A DNA stretch of 64,000 nt, taken from positions 62,001 to 126,000 of the forward strand of contig JANQEA010000077.1 in assembly GCA_028278555.1 (NCBI GenBank), given 5' to 3'. The notes under the pieces were generated by a model. That model searched no databases. It saw only the letters and a list, made by a program, of their open reading frames with translations, and was not told the origin of the DNA. The position numbers and the translations under genes are program-made. Positions within the stretch are counted from its first letter, which is position 1; each line of letters begins with the position of its first letter. The DNA comes from Candidatus Bipolaricaulota bacterium. GTDB taxonomy: Bacteria > Bipolaricaulota > Bipolaricaulia > UBA7950 > UBA9294. Below are positions 47,913 through 56,393 of this stretch, piece after piece.

Positions 47913-48224
47913 CTAGACGCCCACCGCCTGGAAGGCGAAGTTGCGATCTACACGATTCCCGGCACCGTCCCCGGTGATCACCTTGCAGCTACGCGGATCG
48001 CAGGCCACCAGGACGGCGTTGTCGTACGTGCTGCCGCCTTCATAGTCGAACTGTCCCCAGGCCACGAAGTTCTGGGTCAGGACCACAGCCGGAATCGACG
48101 TAAACGGAGTGGTGAAGTAGATCATGTAGGTCCCCGGCGCGATGTTCTTGACCGTGAACCCTCCGCTTCCGCTTCTCACCGAACCGTCCTTGTTGATGCA
48201 TCCATACTCCCATCGCGGAGCCAT
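47913..48224 (-). CDS. small beta-sandwich protein resembling phage tail/adhesin tip domains
   Basis: A 103-residue protein. Its sequence (WEYGCINKDGSVRSGSGGFTV, then GTYMIYFTTPFTSIPAVVLTQN, closing RNFAFQAVGV) resembles the small beta domains found at phage tail-fibre tips and in putative adhesins, where the Y.I.F..PF.S.PAVV pattern recurs. I chose the second ATG (48224), since AAAGGAGG would be adjacent to the first (48230) but 6 nt from the second. It has no signal peptide. It is first in the island between ppdK and its displaced 3' end. Confidence 0.65.
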   Translation of the reverse strand: MAPRWEYGCINKDGSVRSGSGGFTVKNIAPGTYMIYFTTPFTSIPAVVLTQNFVAWGQFDYEGGSTYDNAVLVACDPRSCKVITGDGAGNRVDRNFAFQAVGV

Positions 48225-48265
48225 CGGCATCCTCCTTTCCTCTTCGATTATGGGCCGCGACTATA

Positions 48266-48295
48266 AATCTACCATCAATGATGTGTGTACATCAA
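48266..48295 (-). promoter_or_regulatory. promoter with inverted-repeat operator
   Basis: On the minus strand: TTGATG (48290-48295), 18-nt spacer, TAGATT (48266-48271). The perfect inverted repeat TGATGT-GTGT-ACATCA (48279-48294) covers the -35 and spacer, so a dimeric repressor could block it. Confidence 0.5.
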
Positions 48296-48501
48296 CTCCC
48301 ATGGTTTTCGCATCTAACAGAAATACGGCGCTCTCTTTGGACTTCTCGTATGCTTAGGAAGGACAGACGCACAACGCACCACCAGAGAAGGCTCCGCCGA
48401 CTCCCCGCTGGCAGTCGGGAATCCACGAGCCGGTGCCAGACTGGTACCAGGCCATGAGAAGCTCCAGCGGACACTGGGGCTTCGGCGCTTTGCCTCGCTG
48501 C

Positions 48502-49119
48502 TCAGCGAAGCTGAATCGCAGGCTCCCTGACCATCTCCCAGTCGAAGAGGCCGACCGCTGGGAGCGCGATCTTCTCGACGATGCGGAACCTGAAGTGCTC
48601 GTACAGCGACACATTGTCGTCGCTCCCCGCGCCGACGTAGAGCGGGAGGCCGAGGCGTTCGGAGTCCTCGATCGCAGCGCTGATCAGCGTCCGGCCGAAC
48701 CCCTTTCCACGGTGCATCGGTGGAACGCCGAAGACGTACAGGTACAGATACTCCCGCCCCTTTAGATGAGCCTTCCTGTACTCGGTGACTGGCTTGAACG
48801 CGGGGCCCATCCGCTTCGCAGCGGTTCGTCCGATGCGCATCGCTGCCGGCAGCCCGCCGCTTCGCAGCATCTGCCAGGCTGTCATGTCGATATGCTCTCC
48901 GGGGACCCAGGCCACGATCCCTTCGAGGTTCTCGGAGGGCGCGAAGACCTTGCCGTAGGTCAGACCATGCCGCACCGCGATCTCGAAGATCGCGCGAAGC
49001 GTCTTCTGGAGATCCGTCTCGCCTTCGCAGACTGCATTCCAGATGGGATCCTCCCGGAATGCATCCGCCAGCACGGCGGCGGCCCGTGGGATATCGCACT
49101 TGCCGACTTCGTAGAGCAT
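48502..49119 (-). CDS. GNAT-family N-acetyltransferase
   Basis: A 205-residue acetyltransferase. The acetyl-CoA binding motif A is PPMHRGKGFGRTLISAAIED, followed by LPLYVGAGSDDNVSLYEHFRFR (motif B), as in the family that includes puromycin-type and toxin-modifying acetyltransferases. The ATG at 49119 is preferred to the one at 49152, because AAAGGGAG stands just before it and the fold begins there. It lies 49 nt after a small membrane protein gene in the same direction. Substrate unknown. Probable island cargo. Confidence 0.8.
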   Translation of the reverse strand: MLYEVGKCDIPRAAAVLADAFREDPIWNAVCEGETDLQKTLRAIFEIAVRHGLTYGKVFAPSENLEGIVAWVPGEHIDMTAWQMLRSGGLPAAMRIGRTAAKRMGPAFKPVTEYRKAHLKGREYLYLYVFGVPPMHRGKGFGRTLISAAIEDSERLGLPLYVGAGSDDNVSLYEHFRFRIVEKIALPAVGLFDWEMVREPAIQLR

Positions 49120-49168
49120 TCGTCTCCCTTTCCTGACGGAGCTTCGGCGCATCCGCTGGACAGCGAGG

Positions 49169-49570
49169 CTAACTCAGCACCAGTCCGTACAGCAGACCAA
49201 GGGCGAGCATCTCAGCGAGACCCGTCACCAGTGTGTACAGCAACGCCTTGGCAGGGATCACGAACATCATCCATTGCGTCGCAACCTGCATCACGACCCG
49301 TGCGAACCAGACCAGCCCACCGTACGCAAGGCCCTGGATCCATCCGGAGCCTCCGGGCAGGCTCGCCTCCAGCAACAGAAAGCCGCCGGCCAATGCGAAG
49401 CCGTAGACGAGATCGATCGCCAACCCAGCGGGGACGTTGATCGACGTTCGTGCGATCGGCTTGAAGACCTCGTAGAGCCGCCGAGCGAGCGAGTTCGCGT
49501 TGATGAAGCCATCGAGTACTCCGAAGAGGATGCCGCTGCCGATGCTGACGAGGATGTACCTGAGAATCAT
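49169..49570 (-). CDS. small membrane protein of unknown function
   Basis: A 133-residue protein with three or four hydrophobic helices (ILVSIGSGILFGVLDGFI, INVPAGLAIDLVYGFALAGGFLLL, WIQGLAYGGLVWFARVVMQV, LLYTLVTGLAEMLALGLLYGLVL). The pattern GVLDGFINANSLARRLYEVFKPIAR is similar to small uncharacterised membrane proteins seen in many bacteria; no function is known to me. The ATG at 49570 lies 8 nt after AGGAGGG. It is cotranscribed with the acetyltransferase. Confidence 0.7.
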   Translation of the reverse strand: MILRYILVSIGSGILFGVLDGFINANSLARRLYEVFKPIARTSINVPAGLAIDLVYGFALAGGFLLLEASLPGGSGWIQGLAYGGLVWFARVVMQVATQWMMFVIPAKALLYTLVTGLAEMLALGLLYGLVLS

Positions 49571-49635
49571 GTCATCGCCCTCCTGGGAGCTGAGTGGATC
49601 GGACTGAACATTGTAGCCTGATGGCAAGAGGAGCG

Positions 49636-49735
49636 AAGTCTGTCGCCTTCTGTCACCAAGTCGGCCTCGACTACGTCAGCTTGCAGCCCGTACCGCGTGC
49701 CGATCACGCGATTGGCGGCCGCACAGGCAGCCCTC
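49636..49735 (+). pseudogene. displaced, frameshifted 3' end of ppdK
   Basis: Reads KSVAFCHQVGLDYVS, then a one-base insertion shifts the frame, after which PYRVPITRLAAAQAAL continues. It corresponds to 47603-47700 of ppdK, with most of the first 45 bases identical. There is no stop at the original position and no start. The region 49571-49874 contains only this fragment and the upstream signals of the membrane-protein gene. Confidence 0.88.
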
Positions 49736-49874
49736 AGTTCGCTGCCTGTGTGGCCAGAGAAGCCGCCGATTGCCATCGGCTTCTCACAAGGAACTCTGTG
49801 GCTAGCCGACTCGCCGAAGCTCCCTGCTAGCCGTGGCGCTACCCTGCAACTCGATACTCTGAGGCAGATCGCCT

Positions 49875-50483
49875 CTAGATCGAGATCGGTTCCGGGATCT
49901 CGGCCCAGTTGCCCGGAAGAGGTGGAATCACCCAGCTCGGATCGGGACGCCAGTCTGGCCACGACTCGCTGAACGGTGCAAGGCGACGCTCGATCCGTTC
50001 GATCGCACGCGCTCCCTCTGCGCGGATCCCGGCCGCTTGATCGGGATCGTACCAGCCCAGCTCTTGGGTTCGCTCGAAGTGGTCCTCGTCCTTCCATGAC
50101 CACTCCAAGTCCGGCGTCACGACGATGTCTAAGGAATGATCCCAAGACAGCAGCCCGTCCGGAACACGGACGGCCCGAGCCTGAAGGTTCACGTACCAAC
50201 CCAGGAAGTTGCCGGTATCTGCAGACCACATGACCCATATCGCGTGAGCTGCATCCTTCTCGATGATCTGCAGGACATTGGTGTCCGTCCATACCTTGTC
50301 CACCGGCAGGGGAACATGGCCTGTCTCAAAGTCAACGTACGTCCACACGCACGGTGTGCGTGCCTGGAGATAGAGCAACACCCTGTCAGCATCGTCACGT
50401 ACAACGGTCATTGGAATTGCATACTGGACATTCCTGCGCCAGATGTGCCTCAGCAAAACGAACCGTCCAGATTCCCAACGCAT
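49875..50483 (-). CDS. DUF402 (FomD-like) protein
   Basis: A 202-residue cytoplasmic protein. The family core is GNFLGWYVNLQA, GLLSWDHSLDIVVTPDLEW, KDEDHFERTQELGW, whose Asp/Glu cluster binds divalent metal. FomD of fosfomycin biosynthesis hydrolyses a CMP-linked intermediate, and other members act on nucleoside di- or triphosphates. The substrate here is unknown. It lies alone between the ppdK fragment and the coaBC promoter. Length and motif order fit the family. Confidence 0.8.
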   Translation of the reverse strand: MRWESGRFVLLRHIWRRNVQYAIPMTVVRDDADRVLLYLQARTPCVWTYVDFETGHVPLPVDKVWTDTNVLQIIEKDAAHAIWVMWSADTGNFLGWYVNLQARAVRVPDGLLSWDHSLDIVVTPDLEWSWKDEDHFERTQELGWYDPDQAAGIRAEGARAIERIERRLAPFSESWPDWRPDPSWVIPPLPGNWAEIPEPISI

Positions 50484-50590
50484 GATCTCTCCCGGATTGG
50501 CCTACAGACTCGATCGCGATGCTAAGCCCGGGAGCCAGTGTCATCAAGCTGCGGAAGAATCCGCAAATCCTAAGGTGGGCTACCGGATCC

Positions 50591-50619
50591 TTGGACTCAT
50601 CCTCCCACAGCCGTACAAT
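50591..50619 (+). promoter_or_regulatory. promoter of the coenzyme A operon
   Basis: TTGGAC (50591-50596), 17-nt spacer, TACAAT (50614-50619), 29 nt before the coaBC start. Confidence 0.7.
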
Positions 50620-50647
50620 CCCGCGCGGACTGCGATAGGGAGGCTTC

Positions 50648-51832
50648 TTGTCTGAACGGAATGTGGTTCTCGGCGTCACCGGATCGATCGCGGCGTACAA
50701 GGCGGTCGATCTGGTGAGCAAGCTGACGCAGGCCGGCGTCTCCGCCTACACGGTGATGACCGAGTCGGCGACGAAGCTCGTCGGGCCGGCATCGTTCCGC
50801 GCGATCACCGGGCTTCCCGTGGCGTCCAGGATGTTCGAGCTGGAGAGCACCTTCTCGATCGAGCACGTCTCGCTTGCCGAGGCCGCCGATCTGCTGCTGA
50901 TCGCCCCGGCGACTGCAAACGTGATCGCGAAAGTCGCGCACGGGATCGCCGACGACCTTCTGACCTGCACCGCGCTTGCCACCCGCGCCCCCATCTTGAT
51001 TGCCCCGGCGATGCACACGGCGATGTGGGAGAACCCAGCGACGCAAGCGAACGTCAAGACCTTGCGAGAGCAGGGGATCCGGTTCGTCGGACCGGCTGTC
51101 GGACGGCTCGCCTCCGGCGGATTCGGCGAGGGCCGGTTCGCACCCGTTCCCGAGATCCTCGGCGAGGCATTGCACATCCTTGGACAGGATGGTGATCTCG
51201 CGGGGAAGAGGATCGTTGTCAGCGCCGCGGGAACACGAGAGGCGATCGACCCGGTCCGGTTCGTCGGGAACCGCTCGTCGGGCAAGATGGGGTACGCACT
51301 CGCCGAAGCGGCACGCGATCGCGGGGCCAACGTCGCCCTCATCTCCGGGCCGACGCAGCTGGCACGCCCATCTGGGATAGATGTGAATGACGTCGTGACT
51401 GCTGCCGATATGCTCGACGCCGTCAGGAGCGCGTGCAACGAGGCTGATGCGCTGATCATGGCCGCCGCCGTCGCCGACTACCGGCCGGAGTCCGCCGCAG
51501 AGACCAAGCTCAAGAAGTCCGAGGCTGAGCTTCTCCTGCGCCTTGAGAAGACCGATGACATCCTCGACTCGATTCGCGACGTGCCCGTCCGCGTCGGATT
51601 CGCCGCGGAGACGGAGAACCTGATCGAGAACGCGCGCGGGAAGCTTGAGGCGAAAGATCTCGATCTGATCGTCGCCAACAACATCGGCGGACCGGACGCG
51701 CCGTTCGGCTCGGATGAAAACCGCGCCACCCTGGTCGATGCCCAAGGAGTTGAAGAGCTGCCGACGATGTCGAAGCGCGAGCTCGCCGACCGGCTCCTCG
51801 ATCGCGTCCGTGATCGGCTGGCAGCGAACTAG
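50648..51832 (+). CDS. coaBC: bifunctional phosphopantothenoylcysteine decarboxylase/synthetase
   Basis: A 394-residue two-domain enzyme making 4'-phosphopantetheine. The N-terminal flavoprotein CoaC domain has GVTGSIAAYKAVDLV and PAMHTAMWENP (His where E. coli has Asn). The active-site loop reads LASGGFGEGR, with Ser where E. coli has its catalytic Cys. The CoaB domain has SAAGTREAIDPVRFVGNRSSGKMG. It starts with TTG at 50648 behind GGGAGG; no better start exists. It leads the operon coaBC, reductase, panB, panC, coaX. Confidence 0.95.
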   Translation: MSERNVVLGVTGSIAAYKAVDLVSKLTQAGVSAYTVMTESATKLVGPASFRAITGLPVASRMFELESTFSIEHVSLAEAADLLLIAPATANVIAKVAHGIADDLLTCTALATRAPILIAPAMHTAMWENPATQANVKTLREQGIRFVGPAVGRLASGGFGEGRFAPVPEILGEALHILGQDGDLAGKRIVVSAAGTREAIDPVRFVGNRSSGKMGYALAEAARDRGANVALISGPTQLARPSGIDVNDVVTAADMLDAVRSACNEADALIMAAAVADYRPESAAETKLKKSEAELLLRLEKTDDILDSIRDVPVRVGFAAETENLIENARGKLEAKDLDLIVANNIGGPDAPFGSDENRATLVDAQGVEELPTMSKRELADRLLDRVRDRLAAN

Positions 51833-51839
51833 GAGACCG

Positions 51840-52793
51840 ATGCCCTCCGCGGGAACCCCAAAGCTCGGCTTCATCGGAACCGGGATCGTGGGCAGCGCTC
51901 TTGCCCGCGCGCTCGTCCACGCAGGGTATGACGTCACCGCGATTCACAACCGGAGCCCGGAGAAGGCTGCGAACCTTGCTGCAAGTCTCGAGGGGGCGCA
52001 CGCCGTCGACTCGGCTCAGTCCGTCGTCGACGGAGCGGACATCGTCTTCCTCACGGTCCCGGACGACGCGATCGAAGCGCTCTGTCGCTCACTTAATTGG
52101 TCTATGTCCGGGACCATCGAATCGCAAAGCGGCTCGATGCCGTGCACCACAGCGCATGCTGTGGTGCACGCCAGTGGTGCTGCGTCGATCGACATCCTCC
52201 AGGCCGCGAGGGATCAGGGATCTTCGGTCGGCGCGTTCCATCCGCTACAGACGTTCGCGAGCCCTAACCAGGCGCTGAAGAACCTTCCGGGTTCGGCCTT
52301 CGCGATCGAAGCGAGCGACCCCTCGCTCGAGAAGCAGCTCGACGGCATGGCCCGCGCCCTCGAGGGGACACCCCTCGTCCTCGATGGTGACAAGGCCCTC
52401 TACCACGCGAGCGCGGTCCTCGCCTGCAACAACCTCGTAACCCTCCTCGACGCCGCCGCCGGACTCTGGGACGGCCTCGGCCTCAGCAAGGCCGAGGGAC
52501 TTCGCGCGCTCCTGCCGCTCGTACGAGGGACGATCGAGAACCTCGAGTCCGTCGGTCTCCCCAATGCCTTGACCGGCCCGGTCGCGCGCGGAGACGTCGG
52601 GACCGTCGAGCGGAACCTCGCGGCACTGGCAAGACACGATCCGACATCGGCCGACTTGTATTGCGAGCTAGCACGTAGGACGATCCCGATCGCACGGGCG
52701 AAGGGAACCCTCGATGCAGGAGGCGCCGAGCGTCTCCTCGGAGCGCTGGAAGCGTACGGGAAGACAAGCGAGAACGACCGAGAAGCGGGGTGA
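51840..52793 (+). CDS. Rossmann/DUF2520 reductase, candidate ketopantoate reductase
   Basis: A 317-residue NAD(P)-binding protein: KLGFIGTGIVGSALARAL (dinucleotide motif), ADIVFLTVPDDAI, GAFHPLQTFASP, then a helical C-terminal domain with HASAVLACNNLVTLLDAA, the layout of DUF2520 proteins. It lies 7 nt after coaBC and overlaps panB (GTGA). The pathway step between PanB and PanC, ketopantoate to pantoate, is otherwise uncovered here. PanG of Francisella, as I recall, is a ketopantoate reductase in a similar context, so this is the best candidate for that step. ProC-like activity is the alternative. Confidence 0.8.
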   Translation: MPSAGTPKLGFIGTGIVGSALARALVHAGYDVTAIHNRSPEKAANLAASLEGAHAVDSAQSVVDGADIVFLTVPDDAIEALCRSLNWSMSGTIESQSGSMPCTTAHAVVHASGAASIDILQAARDQGSSVGAFHPLQTFASPNQALKNLPGSAFAIEASDPSLEKQLDGMARALEGTPLVLDGDKALYHASAVLACNNLVTLLDAAAGLWDGLGLSKAEGLRALLPLVRGTIENLESVGLPNALTGPVARGDVGTVERNLAALARHDPTSADLYCELARRTIPIARAKGTLDAGGAERLLGALEAYGKTSENDREAG

Positions 52794-53656
52794 GTGTGAT
52801 GCGCGTTACGATTGCGGACATCCGGAAGAAGAAGGCGAAGGGCGAGCGGTTCGCGGCGATCACGGCCTACGACGTCGTCACCGGTCGCCTCGTCGACGAG
52901 GCCGGGATTCCGTTCCTGTTGGTCGGCGACAGCCTCGGCATGGTCTCTCTCGGCTATGACAGCACGATCCCCGTCACGCTCGATGTCATGATCCATCACA
53001 CGCAAGCGGTCGTTCGCGGGAACAAGACATCGCTGATCGTCGCCGATCTCCCGTTCATGACCTATCACAAGAATGCGGAGCAGGCGCTTGACAGCGCCGG
53101 GCGCTGCCTCCAAGAGGGCGGCGCGCAGGCGGTGAAGCTCGAGGGCGGGCGGAGCATCGCGCCGACGGTCAAGCGGCTGACGGAGGCCGGGATCCCGGTC
53201 GTCGGCCACCTCGGGATCACACCCCAGTCGATCCACCAACTCGGCGGCTTCAAGGCACAGGGGAAGAACGTTGCCCGCGCGACCGAGCTCCTCGAAGACG
53301 CGCTGGTGCTCCAGGAAGCCGGCGCGTTCGCGATCGTCCTCGAGTGCGTGCCGGCCGAACTCTCCAAGTTGATCACCGAACGACTGTCGATTCCGACGAT
53401 CGGGATCGGCGCCGGTCCGCACTGCGACGCCGAGATCCAGGTGATCGCCGACACGCTCGGCTGGTTCTCCGACTTCGTGCCGAAGCACGCCAAGCAGTTC
53501 GCGAAGCTTGCCGATGCGGCGGCGGCCGCGCTGTCCGGCTACGTGAAGGAGGTCGAGGCGGGGACCTTCCCGACGGAGAAGGAGTCGGTCTCGGTCTCCG
53601 AGGAGGTCATCCGCGCCGTGGAGGAGAGGATCGCGGGGGCGCCCGGAGGCGCGTGA
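52790..53656 (+). CDS. panB: 3-methyl-2-oxobutanoate hydroxymethyltransferase
   Basis: A 288-residue enzyme transferring a hydroxymethyl group from methylenetetrahydrofolate to 2-oxoisovalerate, giving ketopantoate. Signatures are ITAYDVVTGRLVDEAGIPFLLVGDSLGMV, AVKLEGG and VVGHLGITPQSIHQLGGFKAQG. The GTG at 52790 overlaps the upstream stop; an ATG at 52799 is an alternative start that fits MRVTIADIRKKK. The stop shares a base with panC. Confidence 0.96.
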   Translation: MSVMRVTIADIRKKKAKGERFAAITAYDVVTGRLVDEAGIPFLLVGDSLGMVSLGYDSTIPVTLDVMIHHTQAVVRGNKTSLIVADLPFMTYHKNAEQALDSAGRCLQEGGAQAVKLEGGRSIAPTVKRLTEAGIPVVGHLGITPQSIHQLGGFKAQGKNVARATELLEDALVLQEAGAFAIVLECVPAELSKLITERLSIPTIGIGAGPHCDAEIQVIADTLGWFSDFVPKHAKQFAKLADAAAAALSGYVKEVEAGTFPTEKESVSVSEEVIRAVEERIAGAPGGA

Positions 53657-54507
53657 TGAAGGTCGCGGAATCGATCGCCGAGTTCCGAAAGCTTCGAGCC
53701 GACCTCGCCGAGCCGGTCGGCTTCGTCCCGACGATGGGCTACCTCCACGTGGGACATCTCTCGCTCGTCCGGGAGGCGCGCGAACGGAGCGCGTCCGTCG
53801 TCGCCAGCATCTTCGTCAATCCATCGCAGTTCGCGCCGACGGAGGATCTGGCCGCCTACCCACGGGATCTCGATCGGGATCTCGCCCTCCTCGAAGCGGA
53901 GGGCGCCGACCTCGTCTTCGTCCCAGAGGCAGAGGAGATGTACCCGGATGGATACGACACGTGGATTGCGGTCGAGGAGCTGACGACGCGACTCGAGGGC
54001 GCATCGCGACCGACCCACTTCCGCGGCGTGGCGACCGTTGTCGGGAAACTGTTCGTCATCGTCGAGCCGCAGATCGCCGTCTTCGGGCAGAAGGACGCAC
54101 AACAAGCGCTCGTCATTGATCGGCTCATCCGCGACCTCGGATTCGCCATCGAGCTCGTCGTCGCGCCGACCATCCGCGAGTCGGACGGTCTCGCGATGAG
54201 CAGCCGGAACACATACCTTGAGCCCGACGAACGGGTAGGAGCGACCGTCCTCCGACAGTCCCTCCTCCTCGCCGAGCGCCTCTATGCCGACGGGGAACGG
54301 TCGGCCAAGATGATCCGATCACGGATGCAGGAGCTGATCGCGTCGGAGCCGCTCGTCGAGCCTGTTTACGTTAGTCTCGCCGACGTGACGACACTCGAAG
54401 AGCTGGAGACAATCGATCGGAAGGCACTCGTCTCGCTGGCCGCGAAGGTGGGCGTGACACGCCTGATTGACAATATCGTGCTCCCACCGGGGGAGGGATT
54501 GCTTTGA
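53656..54507 (+). CDS. panC: pantothenate synthetase
   Basis: A 283-residue enzyme joining pantoate and beta-alanine with ATP. FVPTMGYLHVGHLSLVREA (HIGH motif), VNPSQFAPTEDLAAYPRD and RESDGLAMSSRNTYL are fully conserved. The ATG at 53656 overlaps the panB stop (TGATG). The beta-alanine source (panD) is not in the window. Confidence 0.96.
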   Translation: MKVAESIAEFRKLRADLAEPVGFVPTMGYLHVGHLSLVREARERSASVVASIFVNPSQFAPTEDLAAYPRDLDRDLALLEAEGADLVFVPEAEEMYPDGYDTWIAVEELTTRLEGASRPTHFRGVATVVGKLFVIVEPQIAVFGQKDAQQALVIDRLIRDLGFAIELVVAPTIRESDGLAMSSRNTYLEPDERVGATVLRQSLLLAERLYADGERSAKMIRSRMQELIASEPLVEPVYVSLADVTTLEELETIDRKALVSLAAKVGVTRLIDNIVLPPGEGLL

Positions 54508-55262
54508 TTCTCGTCGGAGATGTCGGCAACACGCAGACGGTCCTCGGACTGTTCGACGGGGAAGAACTCGTCGAGCATTGGCGCCTGACGACCGACCGGA
54601 ACCGAACCTGCGACGAGCTGGCGATCTTCGTCCGCCGATTGCTGAAGGATTCGGACCGCCCGGCCGATGAGGTCTCTGCCGTCGCTCTCTCCTCCGTCGT
54701 CCCCTCTCTCTACCGGACGCTTGACGGCGGACTCCAGAAGGTCTTCGGCGTCGAACCTCACTTCCTGACGCCGGAGAGCTGCGGGATTCGGCTCGACGTC
54801 AAGGAGCCGCGTGCCGTCGGGGCCGACCGGATCGCGAACACGATCGCGGCCCATGCGCTCGTCGGAGGCCCTTGCCTCGTCATCGACTTCGGAACGGCGA
54901 CCAACTTCGACGTCGTCGGGGCGGACGGCGCCTTCCTCGGGGGGGCGATCGCGCCGGAGATGCAGATTGCCGCTCGCGGACTGATCGAGCGGGCGGCCCA
55001 GCTCCATTCGATCTCGCTCGATGTTCCCGACTCGGTCCTCGGCAAGACGACGACCGAGAATCTGCAGTCGGGGATCGTCCTCGGCTTCCTCGAACTCGTC
55101 GACGGGTTGATCCGTCGATTCCGAGCGGAGGTCCCGGATCTCGGGCGGGTCGTCGCCACCGGAGGGAAGGCCGAGCTCTTCGCCTCGAGGCTCGCCTCGA
55201 TCGACGAGTACGTCCCCTTTCTGACCCTCCGTGGACTGAGGATCTGGTGGGAGAGACGCTAG
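54504..55262 (+). CDS. coaX: type III pantothenate kinase
   Basis: A 252-residue ASKHA-fold kinase that phosphorylates pantothenate: MILVGDVGNTQTVLGLF (phosphate-1 loop), GADRIANTIAAHAL, CLVIDFGTATNFDVV. The TTG at 54504 overlaps the panC TGA and is preceded by GGGGGAGGG. Type III kinases use monovalent cations and are not inhibited by CoA. With coaBC at the other end, the operon covers most of the pathway from ketoisovalerate to phosphopantetheine. Confidence 0.95.
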   Translation: MILVGDVGNTQTVLGLFDGEELVEHWRLTTDRNRTCDELAIFVRRLLKDSDRPADEVSAVALSSVVPSLYRTLDGGLQKVFGVEPHFLTPESCGIRLDVKEPRAVGADRIANTIAAHALVGGPCLVIDFGTATNFDVVGADGAFLGGAIAPEMQIAARGLIERAAQLHSISLDVPDSVLGKTTTENLQSGIVLGFLELVDGLIRRFRAEVPDLGRVVATGGKAELFASRLASIDEYVPFLTLRGLRIWWERR

Positions 55263-55269
55263 CCGGAAC

Positions 55270-55680
55270 CTAGTAGCGCGACGCGTGGATTAGGCCTCCA
55301 ACCACACCCGAGACGAGACCCGCACAGCCACCGAGAACGAGCGCCATGAAGATCCCCGGCGGGTCCAAGATGAGCTGGAACGTTCCGGCGTATGGCTGCG
55401 GAGCGGCCATCGACGTCAACCAAGCAAGCACCACGGGCGCAATGGCCGACAGGCCACCGCCGACCGCCATGGCCGAGAAGCTGTCGTCGCCACCGTTTCG
55501 GATCGTGATCCGCCCGAACAGGAAGCCGATCCCCCCTCCGAGAACCACGTTGAAGACAGCCTCCATTCGGGGGATCTGCACGAGCCGGAAGAAGAGACTC
55601 CCGAGAACCGCTGCGACCAACCCCCAGGCGGCAGCCTTCAGAATCGAGCGCACGTCGAGACGCATCCCTCCAACTCCCAT
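55270..55680 (-). CDS. small integral membrane protein, glycine-rich
   Basis: A 136-residue protein with four hydrophobic segments (AAAWGLVAAVLGSLFFRLV, FNVVLGGGIGFLFGRI, MAVGGGLSAIAPVVLAWL, GIFMALVLGGCAGLVSGVVGGLI). No family recognised. The start could also be the ATG at 55665, but the GGAGGG there is too close. It converges with coaX, 7 nt apart. Possibly a small-molecule permease subunit or structural membrane protein; nothing specific can be said. Confidence 0.6.
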   Translation of the reverse strand: MGVGGMRLDVRSILKAAAWGLVAAVLGSLFFRLVQIPRMEAVFNVVLGGGIGFLFGRITIRNGGDDSFSAMAVGGGLSAIAPVVLAWLTSMAAPQPYAGTFQLILDPPGIFMALVLGGCAGLVSGVVGGLIHASRY

Positions 55681-55743
55681 GACTTGGAATGGTCTCCACG
55701 ATAGGTTCCGGGACCGCCGCCGTCAAGACGGCAAGCCGTTGGC

Positions 55744-56388
55744 TCATCCACTCCAGCGATCGACGAACAGACACTCGTCAGCGGAGATCGGGACCTGCTC
55801 GTGCCAGACGGCATTTTCGGTTGGGTAGCCGATTGGGAGATAGCAGGGGATCTCGTAGTCGTCGGGGATCCCGAGCGTCGCTCGGACGTGGTCTCTCTCT
55901 TCCGGTGTCGAGATGATCTTGGTGACGCCGAAGATCCCTTCGCTCGCTGCGGCGACCAGCAGGTTCTCGATCACCGCCCAGATCGAGGCGAGCGCATTCA
56001 GCTCGTGGAGGCTCTCCTTCGGTCCGAGAAGGTCGCCTCGCTGGCGGAAGCAGGGAACGATCAGCGCGCCGGCGGAGAGGAGCATGCGCCCCTGCTTCGG
56101 GATCGCATCGAAGTACATCGTGTACTGGCTCTCTACGGTCATCCCCCAATCGTCGAGCATCTCCTTCAACTCCTCGTCGGTCCTCTCCTTGAGGAAGAAC
56201 CGGACGAGCTTCTCACGCTGGACAGAATCCTCGACGAGGATGAAGCGCCATTCGCGGAGATGATTGTGACTCGGTGCCTTCACGCCGGCACCGAGGATCC
56301 GCAGCAGCGTCTCTCGCTCGATCGGGCGATCGTCGAAATCGCGAATCGTTCGGCGTGTTCGGATCGCATCGTAGATATCGATTGTCAT
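55744..56388 (-). CDS. nitroreductase-family flavoprotein
   Basis: A 214-residue FMN-dependent oxidoreductase: IYDAIRTRRTIRDFDDRPIERETL and GAGVKAPSHNHLREWRFILV are the family opening, with the late CYLPIGYPTENA. The ATG at 56388 has AGGAGG about 10 nt upstream. It is the last gene of the four-gene flavoprotein/MarR operon, 5 nt after the split-barrel gene. Likely reduces nitro- or quinone-like compounds or other electrophiles. Confidence 0.88.
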   Translation of the reverse strand: MTIDIYDAIRTRRTIRDFDDRPIERETLLRILGAGVKAPSHNHLREWRFILVEDSVQREKLVRFFLKERTDEELKEMLDDWGMTVESQYTMYFDAIPKQGRMLLSAGALIVPCFRQRGDLLGPKESLHELNALASIWAVIENLLVAAASEGIFGVTKIISTPEERDHVRATLGIPDDYEIPCYLPIGYPTENAVWHEQVPISADECLFVDRWSG

Positions 56389-56393
56389 ATGCG

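Noticed and set aside
48354..48452. A 33-codon minus-strand frame ending in a Gly/Cys-rich stretch, with GGAG before an ATG
   Set aside because: It overlaps the intergenic tail after the acetyltransferase gene, is too short to judge and has no recognisable motif. A small secreted peptide cannot be excluded, but nothing supports it beyond the weak ribosome site.
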